DNA from: Pelagibacteraceae bacterium AG-404-P08
GTDB lineage: Bacteria > Pseudomonadota > Alphaproteobacteria > HIMB59
Reading direction: 5' to 3'
Length of the DNA stretch: 64,000 bases
Assembly: GCA_003216195.1 (NCBI GenBank)
Contig: QCJF01000005.1
Location: 1 to 64,000, forward strand
A program made the translations under genes and the position numbers. Within the stretch, counting starts at the first letter, position 1; every line of letters starts with the position of its first letter. Of this stretch, positions 48,991 through 58,329 are shown in pieces. The notes under the pieces are model-generated. The model ran no database searches. It was not told the origin of the DNA and saw only the letters and a list, made by a program, of their open reading frames with translations.

Positions 48991-50424
48991 ATGTCAAATA
49001 GGATCGTCTGGTTTAAGAAGAATTTAAGATTTAAAGACAATGAAATACTAATTGATGAAAATAAAAAATATATATTAATTTACATTATAGAACCCGAGCT
49101 GTGGAAGCAAAAAGATATGTCTTTAAGGCAGTGGCAATTTACATTAGAGAGTGTAAATGAGCTTAAACGACAATTACTCATAAATAATTTACATTTAAAT
49201 ATCTTTTTTGGTGACTCATTAGAAATATTCAAGTTTTTAAAAGATAAACATAGCTTTTCAAGCGTAATTAGCGAACAAGAAACAGGTATTCAATGGACTT
49301 ACCAAAGAGATAAAAAATTAAAAAAATTTTTTTTTCAAAATAAAATTGATTGGATTGAGTGCTCTTACCCAGGCGTTAAAAGAGGACAGCATGATAGAAA
49401 CCTATGGGCTAAAAATTTTAGAAACGAGATTACTAAAAAGCCTAATTTACCCATCATAAAACAATCAGTTAATTTAGAATTAACAAACCATGAATTACCA
49501 AAATTTTTTTATGACTCAACACCATGTCCACATAGGCAAAAGGGTGGATCTGTTGAAGCAGAAAAATTACTTCAGTCTTTTTTAAATAAAAGAGGAGAAA
49601 ATTATCAATTTGAGATGTCTAGCCCAATAACTGCTGAAAAAAGCTGCTCAAGATTATCAACTCATTTAACCTACGGTACAATTTCTAACCGCACAGTTTT
49701 TCAAGAGGCTACAAAAAAAAGAGATCAAATAAAGCATACGAATAAAAATTTTGCCAAATCTATAAATTCTTTTTTATCTAGGTTGCATTGGAGATCGCAT
49801 TTTATTCAAAAATTAGAGGATCAGCCATCAATTGAACATACAAGCTTTATTCCTGTGTATGATCAAATACGTGAAAAAGATGAAGAGAAATTAGAAGCTT
49901 GGATTGAAGGTAAGACCGGAGTTCATTTTATTGATGCGTGTATGATTTATCTTAGAAATTATGGATGGATTAATTTTAGAATGAGAGCAATGTTAGCTTC
50001 ATTTGCTTCTTATAATTTATGGCTTGATTGGAGATACTATGCTCCACGCTTGGCAGCATTGTTTACAGACTTTGAACCTGGAATTCATTACAGTCAAATA
50101 CAAATGCAGTCTGGGACAACCGGTATCAATACTATTAGAATGTATAATCCTTATAAGCAAGCTATGGATCAAGATCCACTCGGTAAATTTATAAAGTCAC
50201 AAATTCCTGAAGTAAAAAATTTTCCACCTGCCTTTTTTCATAATCAACCAAAAAAAAGTTCGAATGTAAATTTATTCGATAATGAGGTTCAAAAAGAAAT
50301 AATAAATGTTAAAGAAACTGCACAGTATGCTAGAAAAAAAATTTTCGATATTCGCAAATCGCAAGAGCATAAAATACTTGCAAAAAATGTTTATTTGAAA
50401 CATGGGAGTAGAGGAAGAAGTTAA
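48991..50424 (+). CDS. Cryptochrome/photolyase family protein
   Basis: A 477-residue FAD flavoprotein. The N-terminal antenna domain begins RIVWFKKNLRFKDNE. The FAD-binding C-terminal half shows STHLTYGTISNR, RLHWRSHFIQKLED, TGVHFIDACMIYLRNYGWINFRMR, and FEPGIHYSQIQMQSGTTGIN. The HWRSHFIQKLED and MQSGTTGIN sequences resemble a bacterial subgroup often annotated only as FAD-binding photolyase-like, different from class I CPD photolyases. Light-driven repair of UV lesions is likely but untested. Confidence 0.85.
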   Translation: MSNRIVWFKKNLRFKDNEILIDENKKYILIYIIEPELWKQKDMSLRQWQFTLESVNELKRQLLINNLHLNIFFGDSLEIFKFLKDKHSFSSVISEQETGIQWTYQRDKKLKKFFFQNKIDWIECSYPGVKRGQHDRNLWAKNFRNEITKKPNLPIIKQSVNLELTNHELPKFFYDSTPCPHRQKGGSVEAEKLLQSFLNKRGENYQFEMSSPITAEKSCSRLSTHLTYGTISNRTVFQEATKKRDQIKHTNKNFAKSINSFLSRLHWRSHFIQKLEDQPSIEHTSFIPVYDQIREKDEEKLEAWIEGKTGVHFIDACMIYLRNYGWINFRMRAMLASFASYNLWLDWRYYAPRLAALFTDFEPGIHYSQIQMQSGTTGINTIRMYNPYKQAMDQDPLGKFIKSQIPEVKNFPPAFFHNQPKKSSNVNLFDNEVQKEIINVKETAQYARKKIFDIRKSQEHKILAKNVYLKHGSRGRS

Positions 50425-50425
50425 C

Positions 50426-51280
50426 TTAATCTATGTTTGGAAAACCCAAATAATTTTCATCACCTTCATAAATCTTTCCCTTATTCATGAAATCATGAAT
50501 GTGGAAAGTCAAATTATTTTCATCAACAAAGATTATACCATAACTAGGCTCTTCCATTTTAAAATTTTCAACATCACCATCAAAGTCTAACTCCCTTGCA
50601 TGTAATAGTCCCCTCAAGCTAGCGTAAGGTACATTTTTCCATTTCCCACTTAATGGTCTATGGCCATGACCAAAAAATAAATATTTAATTTTAGGTGCGT
50701 ATTTGTCTAAGAATTTAGCAATAATTTCTTGGTCTTTATCATTAAAAGAATAGTTATCCATCGACTTCATGAAAACATTCATTGGGTTATGGTGCATAAA
50801 AATTATATTTGAATTCGACTTAAAAGATAAAATCTCTTTTTCGAGCCAATTAACTCTTTTGTGACAGTAATAACCTTCGTGAATGTTATTAATATCTTTA
50901 TTGTCCCAGACTGTGTCACAAAATATTAATTTATGATTTTTAATTTTTATTGAGGATTGAATAAATCCATCATCATCAATTTTAGTCACACTTGATAGTT
51001 CTGCCTTAACTACTTCACGATTATCATGATTTCCAATCATAATTACTGAAGGTAAATCAAGTCTCTCCAATTCCTCTTTGAACAGTTGATAGCTTTCGTT
51101 AATGCCGTTATGGGCGATGTCTCCTGTTATTACAACTAAATCAGCATTTCTGTGGTTTTTATTAACATCATTTACAAAAGCCCTAAATCTATTAACCGGA
51201 TTAGCGCCATACATAGTCTCACCGTCTTTTAAAAAATGTAGGTCACTGACTTGAATAATTTTTAAATTATTATCATTCAT
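50426..51280 (-). CDS. Calcineurin-like metallophosphoesterase
   Basis: A 284-residue dimetal phosphoesterase with all five motifs: VSDLHFLKDG, VVITGDIAHNG, MIGNHDNRE, FMHHNPMN and FGHGHRPLSG. It resembles CpdA/GpdQ-type enzymes acting on cyclic nucleotides or phosphodiesters. It lies tail to tail with the photolyase gene (one base apart). Specificity is not inferable. Confidence 0.9.
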   Translation of the reverse strand: MNDNNLKIIQVSDLHFLKDGETMYGANPVNRFRAFVNDVNKNHRNADLVVITGDIAHNGINESYQLFKEELERLDLPSVIMIGNHDNREVVKAELSSVTKIDDDGFIQSSIKIKNHKLIFCDTVWDNKDINNIHEGYYCHKRVNWLEKEILSFKSNSNIIFMHHNPMNVFMKSMDNYSFNDKDQEIIAKFLDKYAPKIKYLFFGHGHRPLSGKWKNVPYASLRGLLHARELDFDGDVENFKMEEPSYGIIFVDENNLTFHIHDFMNKGKIYEGDENYLGFPNID

Positions 51281-51368
51281 TTCTAGATGGCTTTACTATT
51301 CATAATTTCATATTAACATAAAATAAAATCTTTATATTTAGATTAAATTAATAATTAATTTTTATTAG

Positions 51369-53033
51369 ATGAGTAATTTTGAAAACCCTGATTATATTGT
51401 AATTGGCTCAGGATCAGCGGGATCTGCAATTGCATACAGACTTGGTGAAAACCCTCAATTAAAAATTCTGGTATTAGAATTTGGAGGAAATGACAACAGT
51501 CCATTTATACAAATGCCTGCAGCTCTCTCATACCCAATGAATATGAATAAATTCGATTGGGGCTACAAAGCAGAACCTGAACCTACTTTAAATGGTAGGT
51601 CTCTCGTTTGCCCTAGAGGAAAGGTTATTGGAGGATCTTCATCAATTAACGGAATGATTTATGTCAGAGGAAACGCTGGTGACTATAATGAGTGGGCTGA
51701 AAGTGGGGCAAAAGGTTGGGATTATCCCGATGTCCTCCCATATTTTCAAAGAATGGAAGCAAGCCATGGAGGCAATTCAGAGTTTAGAGGAAAATCAGGT
51801 CCTCTAAACATAACTCATGGCAAAAGAGATAACCCATTACACAATGCTTTTGTTAAAGCTACCGAGCAGGCGGGATACACCTACACTGACGACTACAATG
51901 GCTTTCGACAGGAGGGTTTTGGACCAGCTGATATGACCGTTTGGAAAGGCTCTCGTTTTTCAACAGCAAAAGCTTATTTAAAGCCTGCAATAGCAAAAAA
52001 AAATGTACAACTCATAACAAAGGTTCTAGTCGATAAAATAATTTTTCAAGAAGACAAAGCTAAGGCAGTTGAAGTATTCCATCGGGGCCAAAAAAAAACC
52101 TTTAGTGCAAATATTGGTGTTGTTTTATCAGCTGGCGCTATCAATAGTCCAACAATTCTTCAAAGATCGGGTATTGGAGAGGGCAATGATTTGAATAATT
52201 TGGGGATCAAGGTTATTAAAAACTTACCAGGTGTTGGTAAAAACTTACAAGATCATTTAGAAGTTTATTTTCAAGTCAAATGTTTACAACCAGTAACACT
52301 TAATAAATATTTAAATCCTTTTTCTAAATTACTTATCGGCATGCAATGGATGTTTCTTAAAAGTGGGCCAGGTGCAACAAACCAATTTGAAACTCTTGGT
52401 TTCATTCGCTCTGATAAAAACATACAATATCCTGATATACAATTTCATTTTCTTCCAGTCGCAATTAGATATGACGGAAAGGCGCCTAGCGAAGGTCACG
52501 GTTTTCAATTGCATGTAGGGCCAATGCGTTCAAAATCTAGAGGTTTTGTAAAATTAAAATCTAGCAACCCATTTGATTCACCAACTATAAAATTCAATTA
52601 CATGTCTCATGAAGATGATTTTCCAAACTTTAGAAAATCACTTAGACTTAGTAGAGAGATACTGAGTCAAGAGGCCCTAGTTCCTTTTAAAGGAGATGAG
52701 ATTCAACCTGGTGATGACGTTGTTTCGGATGAAGGTCTTGACGAATTTATAAAAAATAATTGTGAAAGTGCTTATCATCCATGTGGTACCTGCAAAATTG
52801 GAAAAGAAGATGACCCTTCTTCTGTCGTTCTAAACGATTGCAAAGTAAAGGGTTTTACAAATTTATTTCTTGCAGACTCATCAATTTTTCCTCAGATATG
52901 TAATGGCAATCTTAACGCACCATCTATAATGACGGGTGAGAAAGCCTCAGATCATATCTTGGGAAAACCTCTTTTAGCACCATCAAATCTACAACCTTAT
53001 ACCCATCCAAATTGGCAAAATTCACAAAGATAA
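51369..53033 (+). CDS. GMC family FAD-dependent oxidoreductase (choline dehydrogenase-like)
   Basis: A 554-residue GMC oxidoreductase. The ADP-binding start is DYIVIGSGSAGSAIAYRLGE; the GMC signatures are PRGKVIGGSSSINGMIYVRGN and SAGAINSPTILQRSGIG. The active-site pair is in YHPCGTCKIG and NGNLNAPSIM. It resembles BetA but no betaine aldehyde dehydrogenase adjoins it, so choline, another alcohol or a quaternary-amine alcohol may be the substrate. The window elsewhere carries betaine-type dioxygenase genes, which fits a methylated-compound metabolism. Confidence 0.9.
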   Translation: MSNFENPDYIVIGSGSAGSAIAYRLGENPQLKILVLEFGGNDNSPFIQMPAALSYPMNMNKFDWGYKAEPEPTLNGRSLVCPRGKVIGGSSSINGMIYVRGNAGDYNEWAESGAKGWDYPDVLPYFQRMEASHGGNSEFRGKSGPLNITHGKRDNPLHNAFVKATEQAGYTYTDDYNGFRQEGFGPADMTVWKGSRFSTAKAYLKPAIAKKNVQLITKVLVDKIIFQEDKAKAVEVFHRGQKKTFSANIGVVLSAGAINSPTILQRSGIGEGNDLNNLGIKVIKNLPGVGKNLQDHLEVYFQVKCLQPVTLNKYLNPFSKLLIGMQWMFLKSGPGATNQFETLGFIRSDKNIQYPDIQFHFLPVAIRYDGKAPSEGHGFQLHVGPMRSKSRGFVKLKSSNPFDSPTIKFNYMSHEDDFPNFRKSLRLSREILSQEALVPFKGDEIQPGDDVVSDEGLDEFIKNNCESAYHPCGTCKIGKEDDPSSVVLNDCKVKGFTNLFLADSSIFPQICNGNLNAPSIMTGEKASDHILGKPLLAPSNLQPYTHPNWQNSQR

Positions 53034-53038
53034 AATTA

Positions 53039-53563
53039 ATGATCAGGTTAGTGCTTTTGTTTCTGGTACTCCCATTAACTGCATATTCTGATAAACATAT
53101 TCCATATTATAAATCTCTTGCTCATGATGAGTCTTGGCTACGTCACTATCCAGAAAATCAAGATTTGAATAAACAAACTGAGAAGTTTCTCCTTACAGAG
53201 GAAAATATGCCTGTAAAGGTTATTGAAGAGTTTAGAAATAGTTGGAGTTCTTATACAGACTGGTACCGCATTGAATTATTTAATGGAATACAAGGTTGGA
53301 TTGCTCACAATCAGTTATCTAAAAAAAGAACCTTGCTAATACTAGAAGATATTGAGTTGTATGCATTGAAATCTTATGACCCGGAGTCTTGGATGACTAT
53401 TCAAAAAGGAATAATACTTGCACCAAAAATTGTAAACTTGTTAGAGGTAAAAGAAACAATGGTGAAAGTAAGTATACCTGAGGGTAATAAATCCTCTATT
53501 AAAGGATGGATACCCATAGATGACAGATTATGGGGAGTCTCTGATAAAGAAACGAAATTTTAA
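53039..53563 (+). CDS. Exported SH3-like domain protein
   Basis: A protein of about 174 residues from the ATG at 53039, with a signal peptide (MIRLVLLFLVLPLTAYS). The mature region matches bacterial SH3-type domain proteins: VIEEFRNSWSSYTDWYRIELFNGIQGWIAHNQLS and GWIPIDDRLWG (two SH3-like halves, at about residues 55-90 and 150-165). Such proteins bind peptidoglycan or partners in the periplasm. It starts five bases after the GMC gene stop and is one base from the SOUL gene, so the three form an operon. Confidence 0.82.
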   Translation: MIRLVLLFLVLPLTAYSDKHIPYYKSLAHDESWLRHYPENQDLNKQTEKFLLTEENMPVKVIEEFRNSWSSYTDWYRIELFNGIQGWIAHNQLSKKRTLLILEDIELYALKSYDPESWMTIQKGIILAPKIVNLLEVKETMVKVSIPEGNKSSIKGWIPIDDRLWGVSDKETKF

Positions 53564-54109
53564 ATGATTAAATACTTACTATTTATACTACTCGTGGTAC
53601 AAGACTTAATGGCCTATAGTGAATCGCCTTATAAAGTAGTTCATCAGACAGATACGTATGAAATTAGATTTTATGAGGAGCGTCTAGTCGTTCAAACCCA
53701 ATACACAAATCAAAATAATGGATTTCGAAAACTTTTTAATTATATTTCTGGCAATAATAAACAAAGTGAAAAAATTGCAATGACCACACCAGTGAATGTT
53801 ACTCAAATTGAAAACGAGTACGTTATGCAATTTTATTTACCAAATAAATACAAACCAAATGAAATACCTTTACCATCAGATAATTCAGTAAAAATTTCTT
53901 CAATTAAGCCAGGTTATTTTGCAGTAATTAGATATTCTGGCTTTGCTTCAGATAAAAATTTTTATAAACACCGAGATGTTTTAAAAAGTGAGTTAATTAG
54001 TGATAATATTGAAGTAATTGGACCCGCTATTAAAGCTACTTATGATGGCCCCTTTACATTGCCTAACCTACGAAGAAATGAAGCTATTTTTCAAGTTGAC
54101 TGGAAATAG
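53564..54109 (+). CDS. SOUL haem-binding family protein
   Basis: A 181-residue SOUL/HBP protein with a predicted export signal (LLFILLVVQDLMAYS). The conserved YEIRFYEERLVVQTQ strand, GFRKLFNYISGNN, EKIAMTTPVNV and the FAVIRYSG segment are diagnostic. These proteins bind haem or tetrapyrroles in a periplasmic location here. Contiguous with the SH3-like gene. Confidence 0.9.
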   Translation: MIKYLLFILLVVQDLMAYSESPYKVVHQTDTYEIRFYEERLVVQTQYTNQNNGFRKLFNYISGNNKQSEKIAMTTPVNVTQIENEYVMQFYLPNKYKPNEIPLPSDNSVKISSIKPGYFAVIRYSGFASDKNFYKHRDVLKSELISDNIEVIGPAIKATYDGPFTLPNLRRNEAIFQVDWK

Positions 54110-54291
54110 ACTCTTTGATTTTTAATAGAAGCTCAAATAATTTCTTTGACTCAAATACTAATAGACATTGATTCTATTGCCCTATCTTTAGATATTCACT
54201 GGATGCATAGTTAAATTAACTTCTTAGCATTATTTTTTTTGTGAATCTGTAATTATAAGTCATGTATTACTCAAAATATAGAGAGGTATTT

Positions 54292-54633
54292 ATGAAACTA
54301 ATAACAGCTATTATCAAGCCCGACAAGGTTGAAGCTTTGAGACAGGCACTAACTGGTGTCGATATCCAAGGTTTAACTATTGTTGAGGCCAAAGGATATG
54401 GGCGCCAAAAGGGTCATACCGAACTGTACCGAGGCGCAGAATATGAGGTACATTTTCTTCCTAAATCTCGAGCTGAGATTTTAGTGGACTCTGCAGACGT
54501 CGAAAAAGTCATTACTACAGTTTCTGAAGCAGTAAAATCAGGGAAAATTGGTGATGGTAAAATATTTGTAACTGAGGTGCAAGATGTTGTCCGAATACGT
54601 ACAGGAGAACGAGGCGCTGAGGCAATTAAATAA
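54292..54633 (+). CDS. glnK: Nitrogen regulatory protein PII (GlnK)
   Basis: A 113-residue PII signal protein started at the ATG at 54292 (ribosome binding site GAGAGG); an upstream frame adding ten residues is not conserved. The T-loop GHTELYRGAEYEVHF carries Y51, the usual uridylylation site, and the ATP-binding GDGKIFV and RIRTGERG motifs are intact. It senses 2-oxoglutarate and ATP/ADP and blocks AmtB when nitrogen is plentiful. It immediately precedes amtB, the classic GlnK-AmtB pair. Confidence 0.95.
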   Translation: MKLITAIIKPDKVEALRQALTGVDIQGLTIVEAKGYGRQKGHTELYRGAEYEVHFLPKSRAEILVDSADVEKVITTVSEAVKSGKIGDGKIFVTEVQDVVRIRTGERGAEAIK

Positions 54634-54642
54634 GGAGATCGT

Positions 54643-55923
54643 ATGAAAAAAATATTAACTTTTTTAATCCCTACTTTGCTTCTCTCTGGAGTTGCAAGTG
54701 CAGAGGTTTCTGCTGAAACAGCTTTTGTATTCAATACATTTTTATTTGTTTTTAGTGGAGTCTTAGTGATGTTCATGGCATTAGGTTTTTCCATGTTAGA
54801 AGCAGGATTTGTTCGTAAAAAAAACACATCGGCAATTTTACTTAAGAATATAGCTTTATATTCAGTAGCCGGAATAATGTTTTATCTAATAGGTTACAGT
54901 TTAATGTATGTAGATGTTTCAGGTTGGATAGGCTCACTAAGTGGTGCATTTTACGATACAGCTGATGATTTGACAGTTGCAACAGAAGAGGGTGGATACT
55001 CTTTAGCATCAGATTGGTTCTTCCAAATGGTTTTCTGTGCAACAGCTATTTCGATTGTATCTGGTGCATGTGCTGAGAGAATAAAAGTATGGCCATTTAT
55101 TATATTTGCTGCTTTTATGACAGGAATTATTTACCCAATTTATGGTTCATGGACTTGGGGCGGCGGATGGCTAACTGAAATGGGCTTTTCTGATTTTGCT
55201 GGTTCGACAATTGTTCACTCAGTTGGTGGATGGGCAGCTTTAACTGGATGTTTAATCCTTGGTCCTAGAGCTGGCAAATATGGTTCTGATGGAAAAATAA
55301 CTCCAATCGCAGGTGCAAATATGCCCTTAGCTTGTCTAGGCACTTTTATCCTTTGGTTTGGATGGTTTGGATTTAATGGTGGATCACAGCTAGCTCTTGG
55401 AAGTGCTGCTGATGCTTCTGCTATGTCAATTGTGGTCGTTAATACCAATATCGCTGCATGCGGCGGTGTTGTAGCAGCAATAATTCTATCACAGCTAATG
55501 TACAAGAAGATTGATCTATCAATTGCGTTAAATGGTGCCATTGCTGGTCTTGTTGCAATTACAGCTGGTCCTGATTTAAGTAACCATTTCTTATCTATGA
55601 TTGTTGGTGCTATTGGTGGTATCCTTTGTACAATTGCTATCCCGATGCTCGATAAAATGAAAATCGATGATGTTGTGGGAGCGATTTCTGCTCACTTAGT
55701 TGCAGGTATATGGGGAACTTTGGCTGTAGGTATCTTTGGAAGTGGAGATTTCTTGGTCCAATTGATTGGTATCGTGGCTGCTGGTGTATTGGTTGTGCCT
55801 TTAAGTGGCGTTTTCTTTTACATTCTAAAAGGAACAATTGGCTTAAGAGTGTCTGAAGAGACGGAAGCTTCAGGTCTTGATAAAGCTGAATTGACAACAG
55901 AAGCTTACCCAGAATTTAAATAA
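54643..55923 (+). CDS. amtB: Ammonium transporter
   Basis: A 426-residue ammonium channel with a signal peptide and about eleven membrane helices. Hallmarks are DWFFQMVFCATAISIVSG, the histidine lining HSVGGWAALTG, GWFGFNGGSQ and the C-terminal AHLVAGIWGTLAVGIFG. The cytoplasmic tail that binds GlnK is present. A good ribosome binding site (AAGGAGATC) sits in the ten-base spacer after glnK. A terminator follows. Confidence 0.97.
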   Translation: MKKILTFLIPTLLLSGVASAEVSAETAFVFNTFLFVFSGVLVMFMALGFSMLEAGFVRKKNTSAILLKNIALYSVAGIMFYLIGYSLMYVDVSGWIGSLSGAFYDTADDLTVATEEGGYSLASDWFFQMVFCATAISIVSGACAERIKVWPFIIFAAFMTGIIYPIYGSWTWGGGWLTEMGFSDFAGSTIVHSVGGWAALTGCLILGPRAGKYGSDGKITPIAGANMPLACLGTFILWFGWFGFNGGSQLALGSAADASAMSIVVVNTNIAACGGVVAAIILSQLMYKKIDLSIALNGAIAGLVAITAGPDLSNHFLSMIVGAIGGILCTIAIPMLDKMKIDDVVGAISAHLVAGIWGTLAVGIFGSGDFLVQLIGIVAAGVLVVPLSGVFFYILKGTIGLRVSEETEASGLDKAELTTEAYPEFK

Positions 55924-55942
55924 TCTTATTTATAGCACTCCT

Positions 55943-55972
55943 AAAAAAGGGGCACATAATGTGCCCCTTTTT
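55943..55972. terminator. Bidirectional intrinsic terminator between amtB and gpx
   Basis: GGGGCACA (55949-55956) and TGTGCCCC (55960-55967) form a perfect 8-bp stem with a TAA loop, flanked by an A tract on the left and a T tract on the right. It can therefore terminate both the plus-strand glnK-amtB and the minus-strand gpx transcripts. Confidence 0.9.
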
Positions 55973-56497
55973 CTATATTAACTCATCAATTAAACTTGTA
56001 ATTTTTGAACTGTCAGGTTTGGTCATAGAGGACCAACTTTTTACTAATTGACCCTCTCCATCAAAGAGATACTTATAAAAATTCCATTTTGGAGTTTCGT
56101 TATACTCTGATGTCATCCAACTGTATATCGGATGGGCATTTTCACCAACAACACTAATAATTTCTGATATAATAAATTTGGTTTCATAATTAACTAAACA
56201 AAATTCTTTAACTTCCTCATTATTACTAAGCTCTTGATGAAAACTATTTGAAGGGGTTCCAATAATTACTAAATTCTTTTTTAAATACTCACGATGAAGA
56301 TTGGATAGATTAGCGTATTGTTTTGTGAAACCACATCTACTAGCCGTATTTACAAGAAGAATGGGTTTACCTTTAAATTTATCAAGATTAACTGTATTTC
56401 CATCAATATCTTGAATACTAAAGTTATATAAGTTTTTCGCCATAATGCTCCCTATGCTTGTGAGTAAAATACTCAAAGTTATCAAGAAAATTCTCAT
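55973..56497 (-). CDS. Glutathione peroxidase family protein, exported
   Basis: A 174-residue GPx with a signal peptide (MRIFLITLSILLTSIGSIMA). The redox cysteine is C55 in NTASRCGFTKQY; the partner glutamine lies in NSFHQELS and the tryptophan in PKWNFYKYLF. A second cysteine (EFCLVN) may resolve the sulfenate, as in thioredoxin-dependent GPx. The protein would reduce peroxides in the periplasm. It is last in the minus-strand dmdA-led run, 41 bp after the HD-domain gene. Confidence 0.87.
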   Translation of the reverse strand: MRIFLITLSILLTSIGSIMAKNLYNFSIQDIDGNTVNLDKFKGKPILLVNTASRCGFTKQYANLSNLHREYLKKNLVIIGTPSNSFHQELSNNEEVKEFCLVNYETKFIISEIISVVGENAHPIYSWMTSEYNETPKWNFYKYLFDGEGQLVKSWSSMTKPDSSKITSLIDELI

Positions 56498-56537
56498 GAC
56501 AATATATACTTACTTTAAATTATCTGGATTTATAGAT

Positions 56538-57143
56538 TTAAACTTTTGGTAAACCTAAAACTTCATTTTTTTTGATGTATTCATCTTTGTAGGGAGGTCT
56601 GCTAAATACCTCTTTAATCAAGGGTTTAAAAAAATCTAGATCTTTATTTTTATATTCGGGATCAAAAGATTTTTGATCCCATCTTTCACAGAAATCTGCA
56701 CAAGTTTGGAAATAAATATTATCTTTAAATTTATCTCTAGCATTTTTATCCCATCCATAATGATGAGCATAGTAGATCATTTGAAAAATTCCATGATGCT
56801 CAATCACCCATGTTATTTCATCTCTTACATAAGGTCTTACAACTTCAGCAGAAAACCTATCGTGATTTTGAGGGGCAAGCCCATCTCCAATATCATGAAG
56901 TAAGGCACCAACAATCCAATCAATGTCAGCTCCATCATTATAAGCTCTAGTAGCTGATTGTAGACCATGATCTAATCTTGTTATCTTGTAACCCTCCATA
57001 GTATTTTTTCCTTGCCTTGTAAGTTCCTCTATTATTCTTTCATATGTCAAAGAAACATACTTTTCCTCATATTTTTGGAGCAATATATAATCTTCTTTAT
57101 CTCCATCTTTCATATGTTTAAATTTTACATTTTTCTCAGTCAT
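56538..57143 (-). CDS. HD-domain protein with a PhnZ/TmpB-like diiron ligand pattern
   Basis: A 201-residue HD-superfamily protein. Visible ligands are H59 (LDHGLQSA), H83-D84 (LLHDIGDG), H94 (PQNHDRF), H116/117 (IEHHGIF) and D150 (CADFCERWD). Six such ligands, rather than the four of simple HD phosphohydrolases, are typical of mixed-valent diiron oxygenases (MIOX, PhnZ, TmpB). LDHGLQSATRAYNDGAD strongly resembles the corresponding PhnZ helix. The gene overlaps the upstream 2OG dioxygenase gene by four bases, the same enzyme pairing as PhnY/PhnZ and TmpA/TmpB. The substrate is inference; a plain phosphohydrolase remains possible. Confidence 0.75.
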   Translation of the reverse strand: MTEKNVKFKHMKDGDKEDYILLQKYEEKYVSLTYERIIEELTRQGKNTMEGYKITRLDHGLQSATRAYNDGADIDWIVGALLHDIGDGLAPQNHDRFSAEVVRPYVRDEITWVIEHHGIFQMIYYAHHYGWDKNARDKFKDNIYFQTCADFCERWDQKSFDPEYKNKDLDFFKPLIKEVFSRPPYKDEYIKKNEVLGLPKV

Positions 57144-58264
57144 AAATTTGTCTCACTTAAATGATATTTTTCATGTAAATGTCTCAATTTTCCGTCAGTT
57201 GAATCAAATTCTAGATAACAACCTTGTAAATGTCTAGCTCCCTCACTCGAGTCATAAGAGGTCCTTCCATGGAGAAGTCTGTGGTTATCAAACATCATGA
57301 CATCTCCTGGTGAGAGCTTAAATTTTATCTCGAAGTCAGATGAAGTGTATAAATCTCCTAATAATTTTCTCGCTTTGTAAAATCTCTCTAATTTTTCATT
57401 TTCTAAAGGTGGCACGTAATCAACTCTGGTACTATACCTGACTTGCTTATAGTCGCCATCCTTGTCTAATTCTATTAACTCTCCCCAATTTTCTAAAATT
57501 ATATCTTTATCTTGAAATCGGTAACGTAAATTAGTTTTGGTTAAAGACTCAAATGCTTCTGGCTCATTTAGTTTGATATATTCTGCAACTGAAAAACCAT
57601 CAACAAGAGTAGAAAAACCACCACTCACTTCATTTTTTAAACAATGCAAAAACTGTATCCCGGGTGCTTCTGGTTTTCTGTAAGGGTTATCAGTATGAGG
57701 CGGTAATGCAATAGGTTTATAGGCTAAGTCATTTGGATTTGGTTTAGACATTACATCAAAAAATTCTCCAAAATTTGTGACTTTAACTGGGCCGATTAAA
57801 TTTACAAATTTTAAAATATACTTACTTTCAGTTGGTACATTTTTAATAATAACAAATCCATATTTATAAAAATCTATAAGAAGATTATACATAGATTCTT
57901 GTTCAACCATATCTACTTCAAAAATAGCTTCTGGTAAATCTTCTAGTTGAGAATTCCATAAAATTCTTTTTGGTAAGGGTCCTCTTTTATTTTTTTCTTC
58001 ATCCATTTCAATCAAAAGATCATTTAAACTATATTGACCTTGTGCCCCATCATTAAATTCAACATCAAGTTTGTTATCCGTTAATTTACAATTTTCAATT
58101 TTCAACTTTAAGTCAATAGAGGATGGCTCGTATAATCTTTGATTAGTATCTAAATCAAAATACTTTTCACCCGGCAGTCTTTCTCTTAACCAAATGGGAT
58201 GCAAATGAAATGTTTTATTTTGATGGATTATCTTAATAGTATTATTTTCAAAATGAAAATCCAA
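57140..58264 (-). CDS. TauD/TfdA-family 2-oxoglutarate dioxygenase (gamma-butyrobetaine hydroxylase/TmpA-like)
   Basis: A 374-residue Fe(II)/2OG oxygenase. The iron triad is H190, D192 (PPHTDNPYR) and H332 (LLHGRTSY). PGIQFLHCL, GGFSTLVDGF and RHLQGCY match gamma-butyrobetaine and trimethyllysine hydroxylases and TmpA. An N-terminal domain (IWLRERLPGEKYF) corresponds to the GBBH DUF971-like domain, but the zinc cysteines usually there are absent. It overlaps the HD-domain gene by four bases. It may hydroxylate a trimethylammonium compound, perhaps a phosphonate such as 2-trimethylaminoethylphosphonate. Confidence 0.85.
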   Translation of the reverse strand: MDFHFENNTIKIIHQNKTFHLHPIWLRERLPGEKYFDLDTNQRLYEPSSIDLKLKIENCKLTDNKLDVEFNDGAQGQYSLNDLLIEMDEEKNKRGPLPKRILWNSQLEDLPEAIFEVDMVEQESMYNLLIDFYKYGFVIIKNVPTESKYILKFVNLIGPVKVTNFGEFFDVMSKPNPNDLAYKPIALPPHTDNPYRKPEAPGIQFLHCLKNEVSGGFSTLVDGFSVAEYIKLNEPEAFESLTKTNLRYRFQDKDIILENWGELIELDKDGDYKQVRYSTRVDYVPPLENEKLERFYKARKLLGDLYTSSDFEIKFKLSPGDVMMFDNHRLLHGRTSYDSSEGARHLQGCYLEFDSTDGKLRHLHEKYHLSETNL

Positions 58265-58329
58265 AATTCAAACTCCAAGCATTAATAAATTAATATTTTG
58301 CTAAATTTAATTAATTGTCAATTAAGAAA

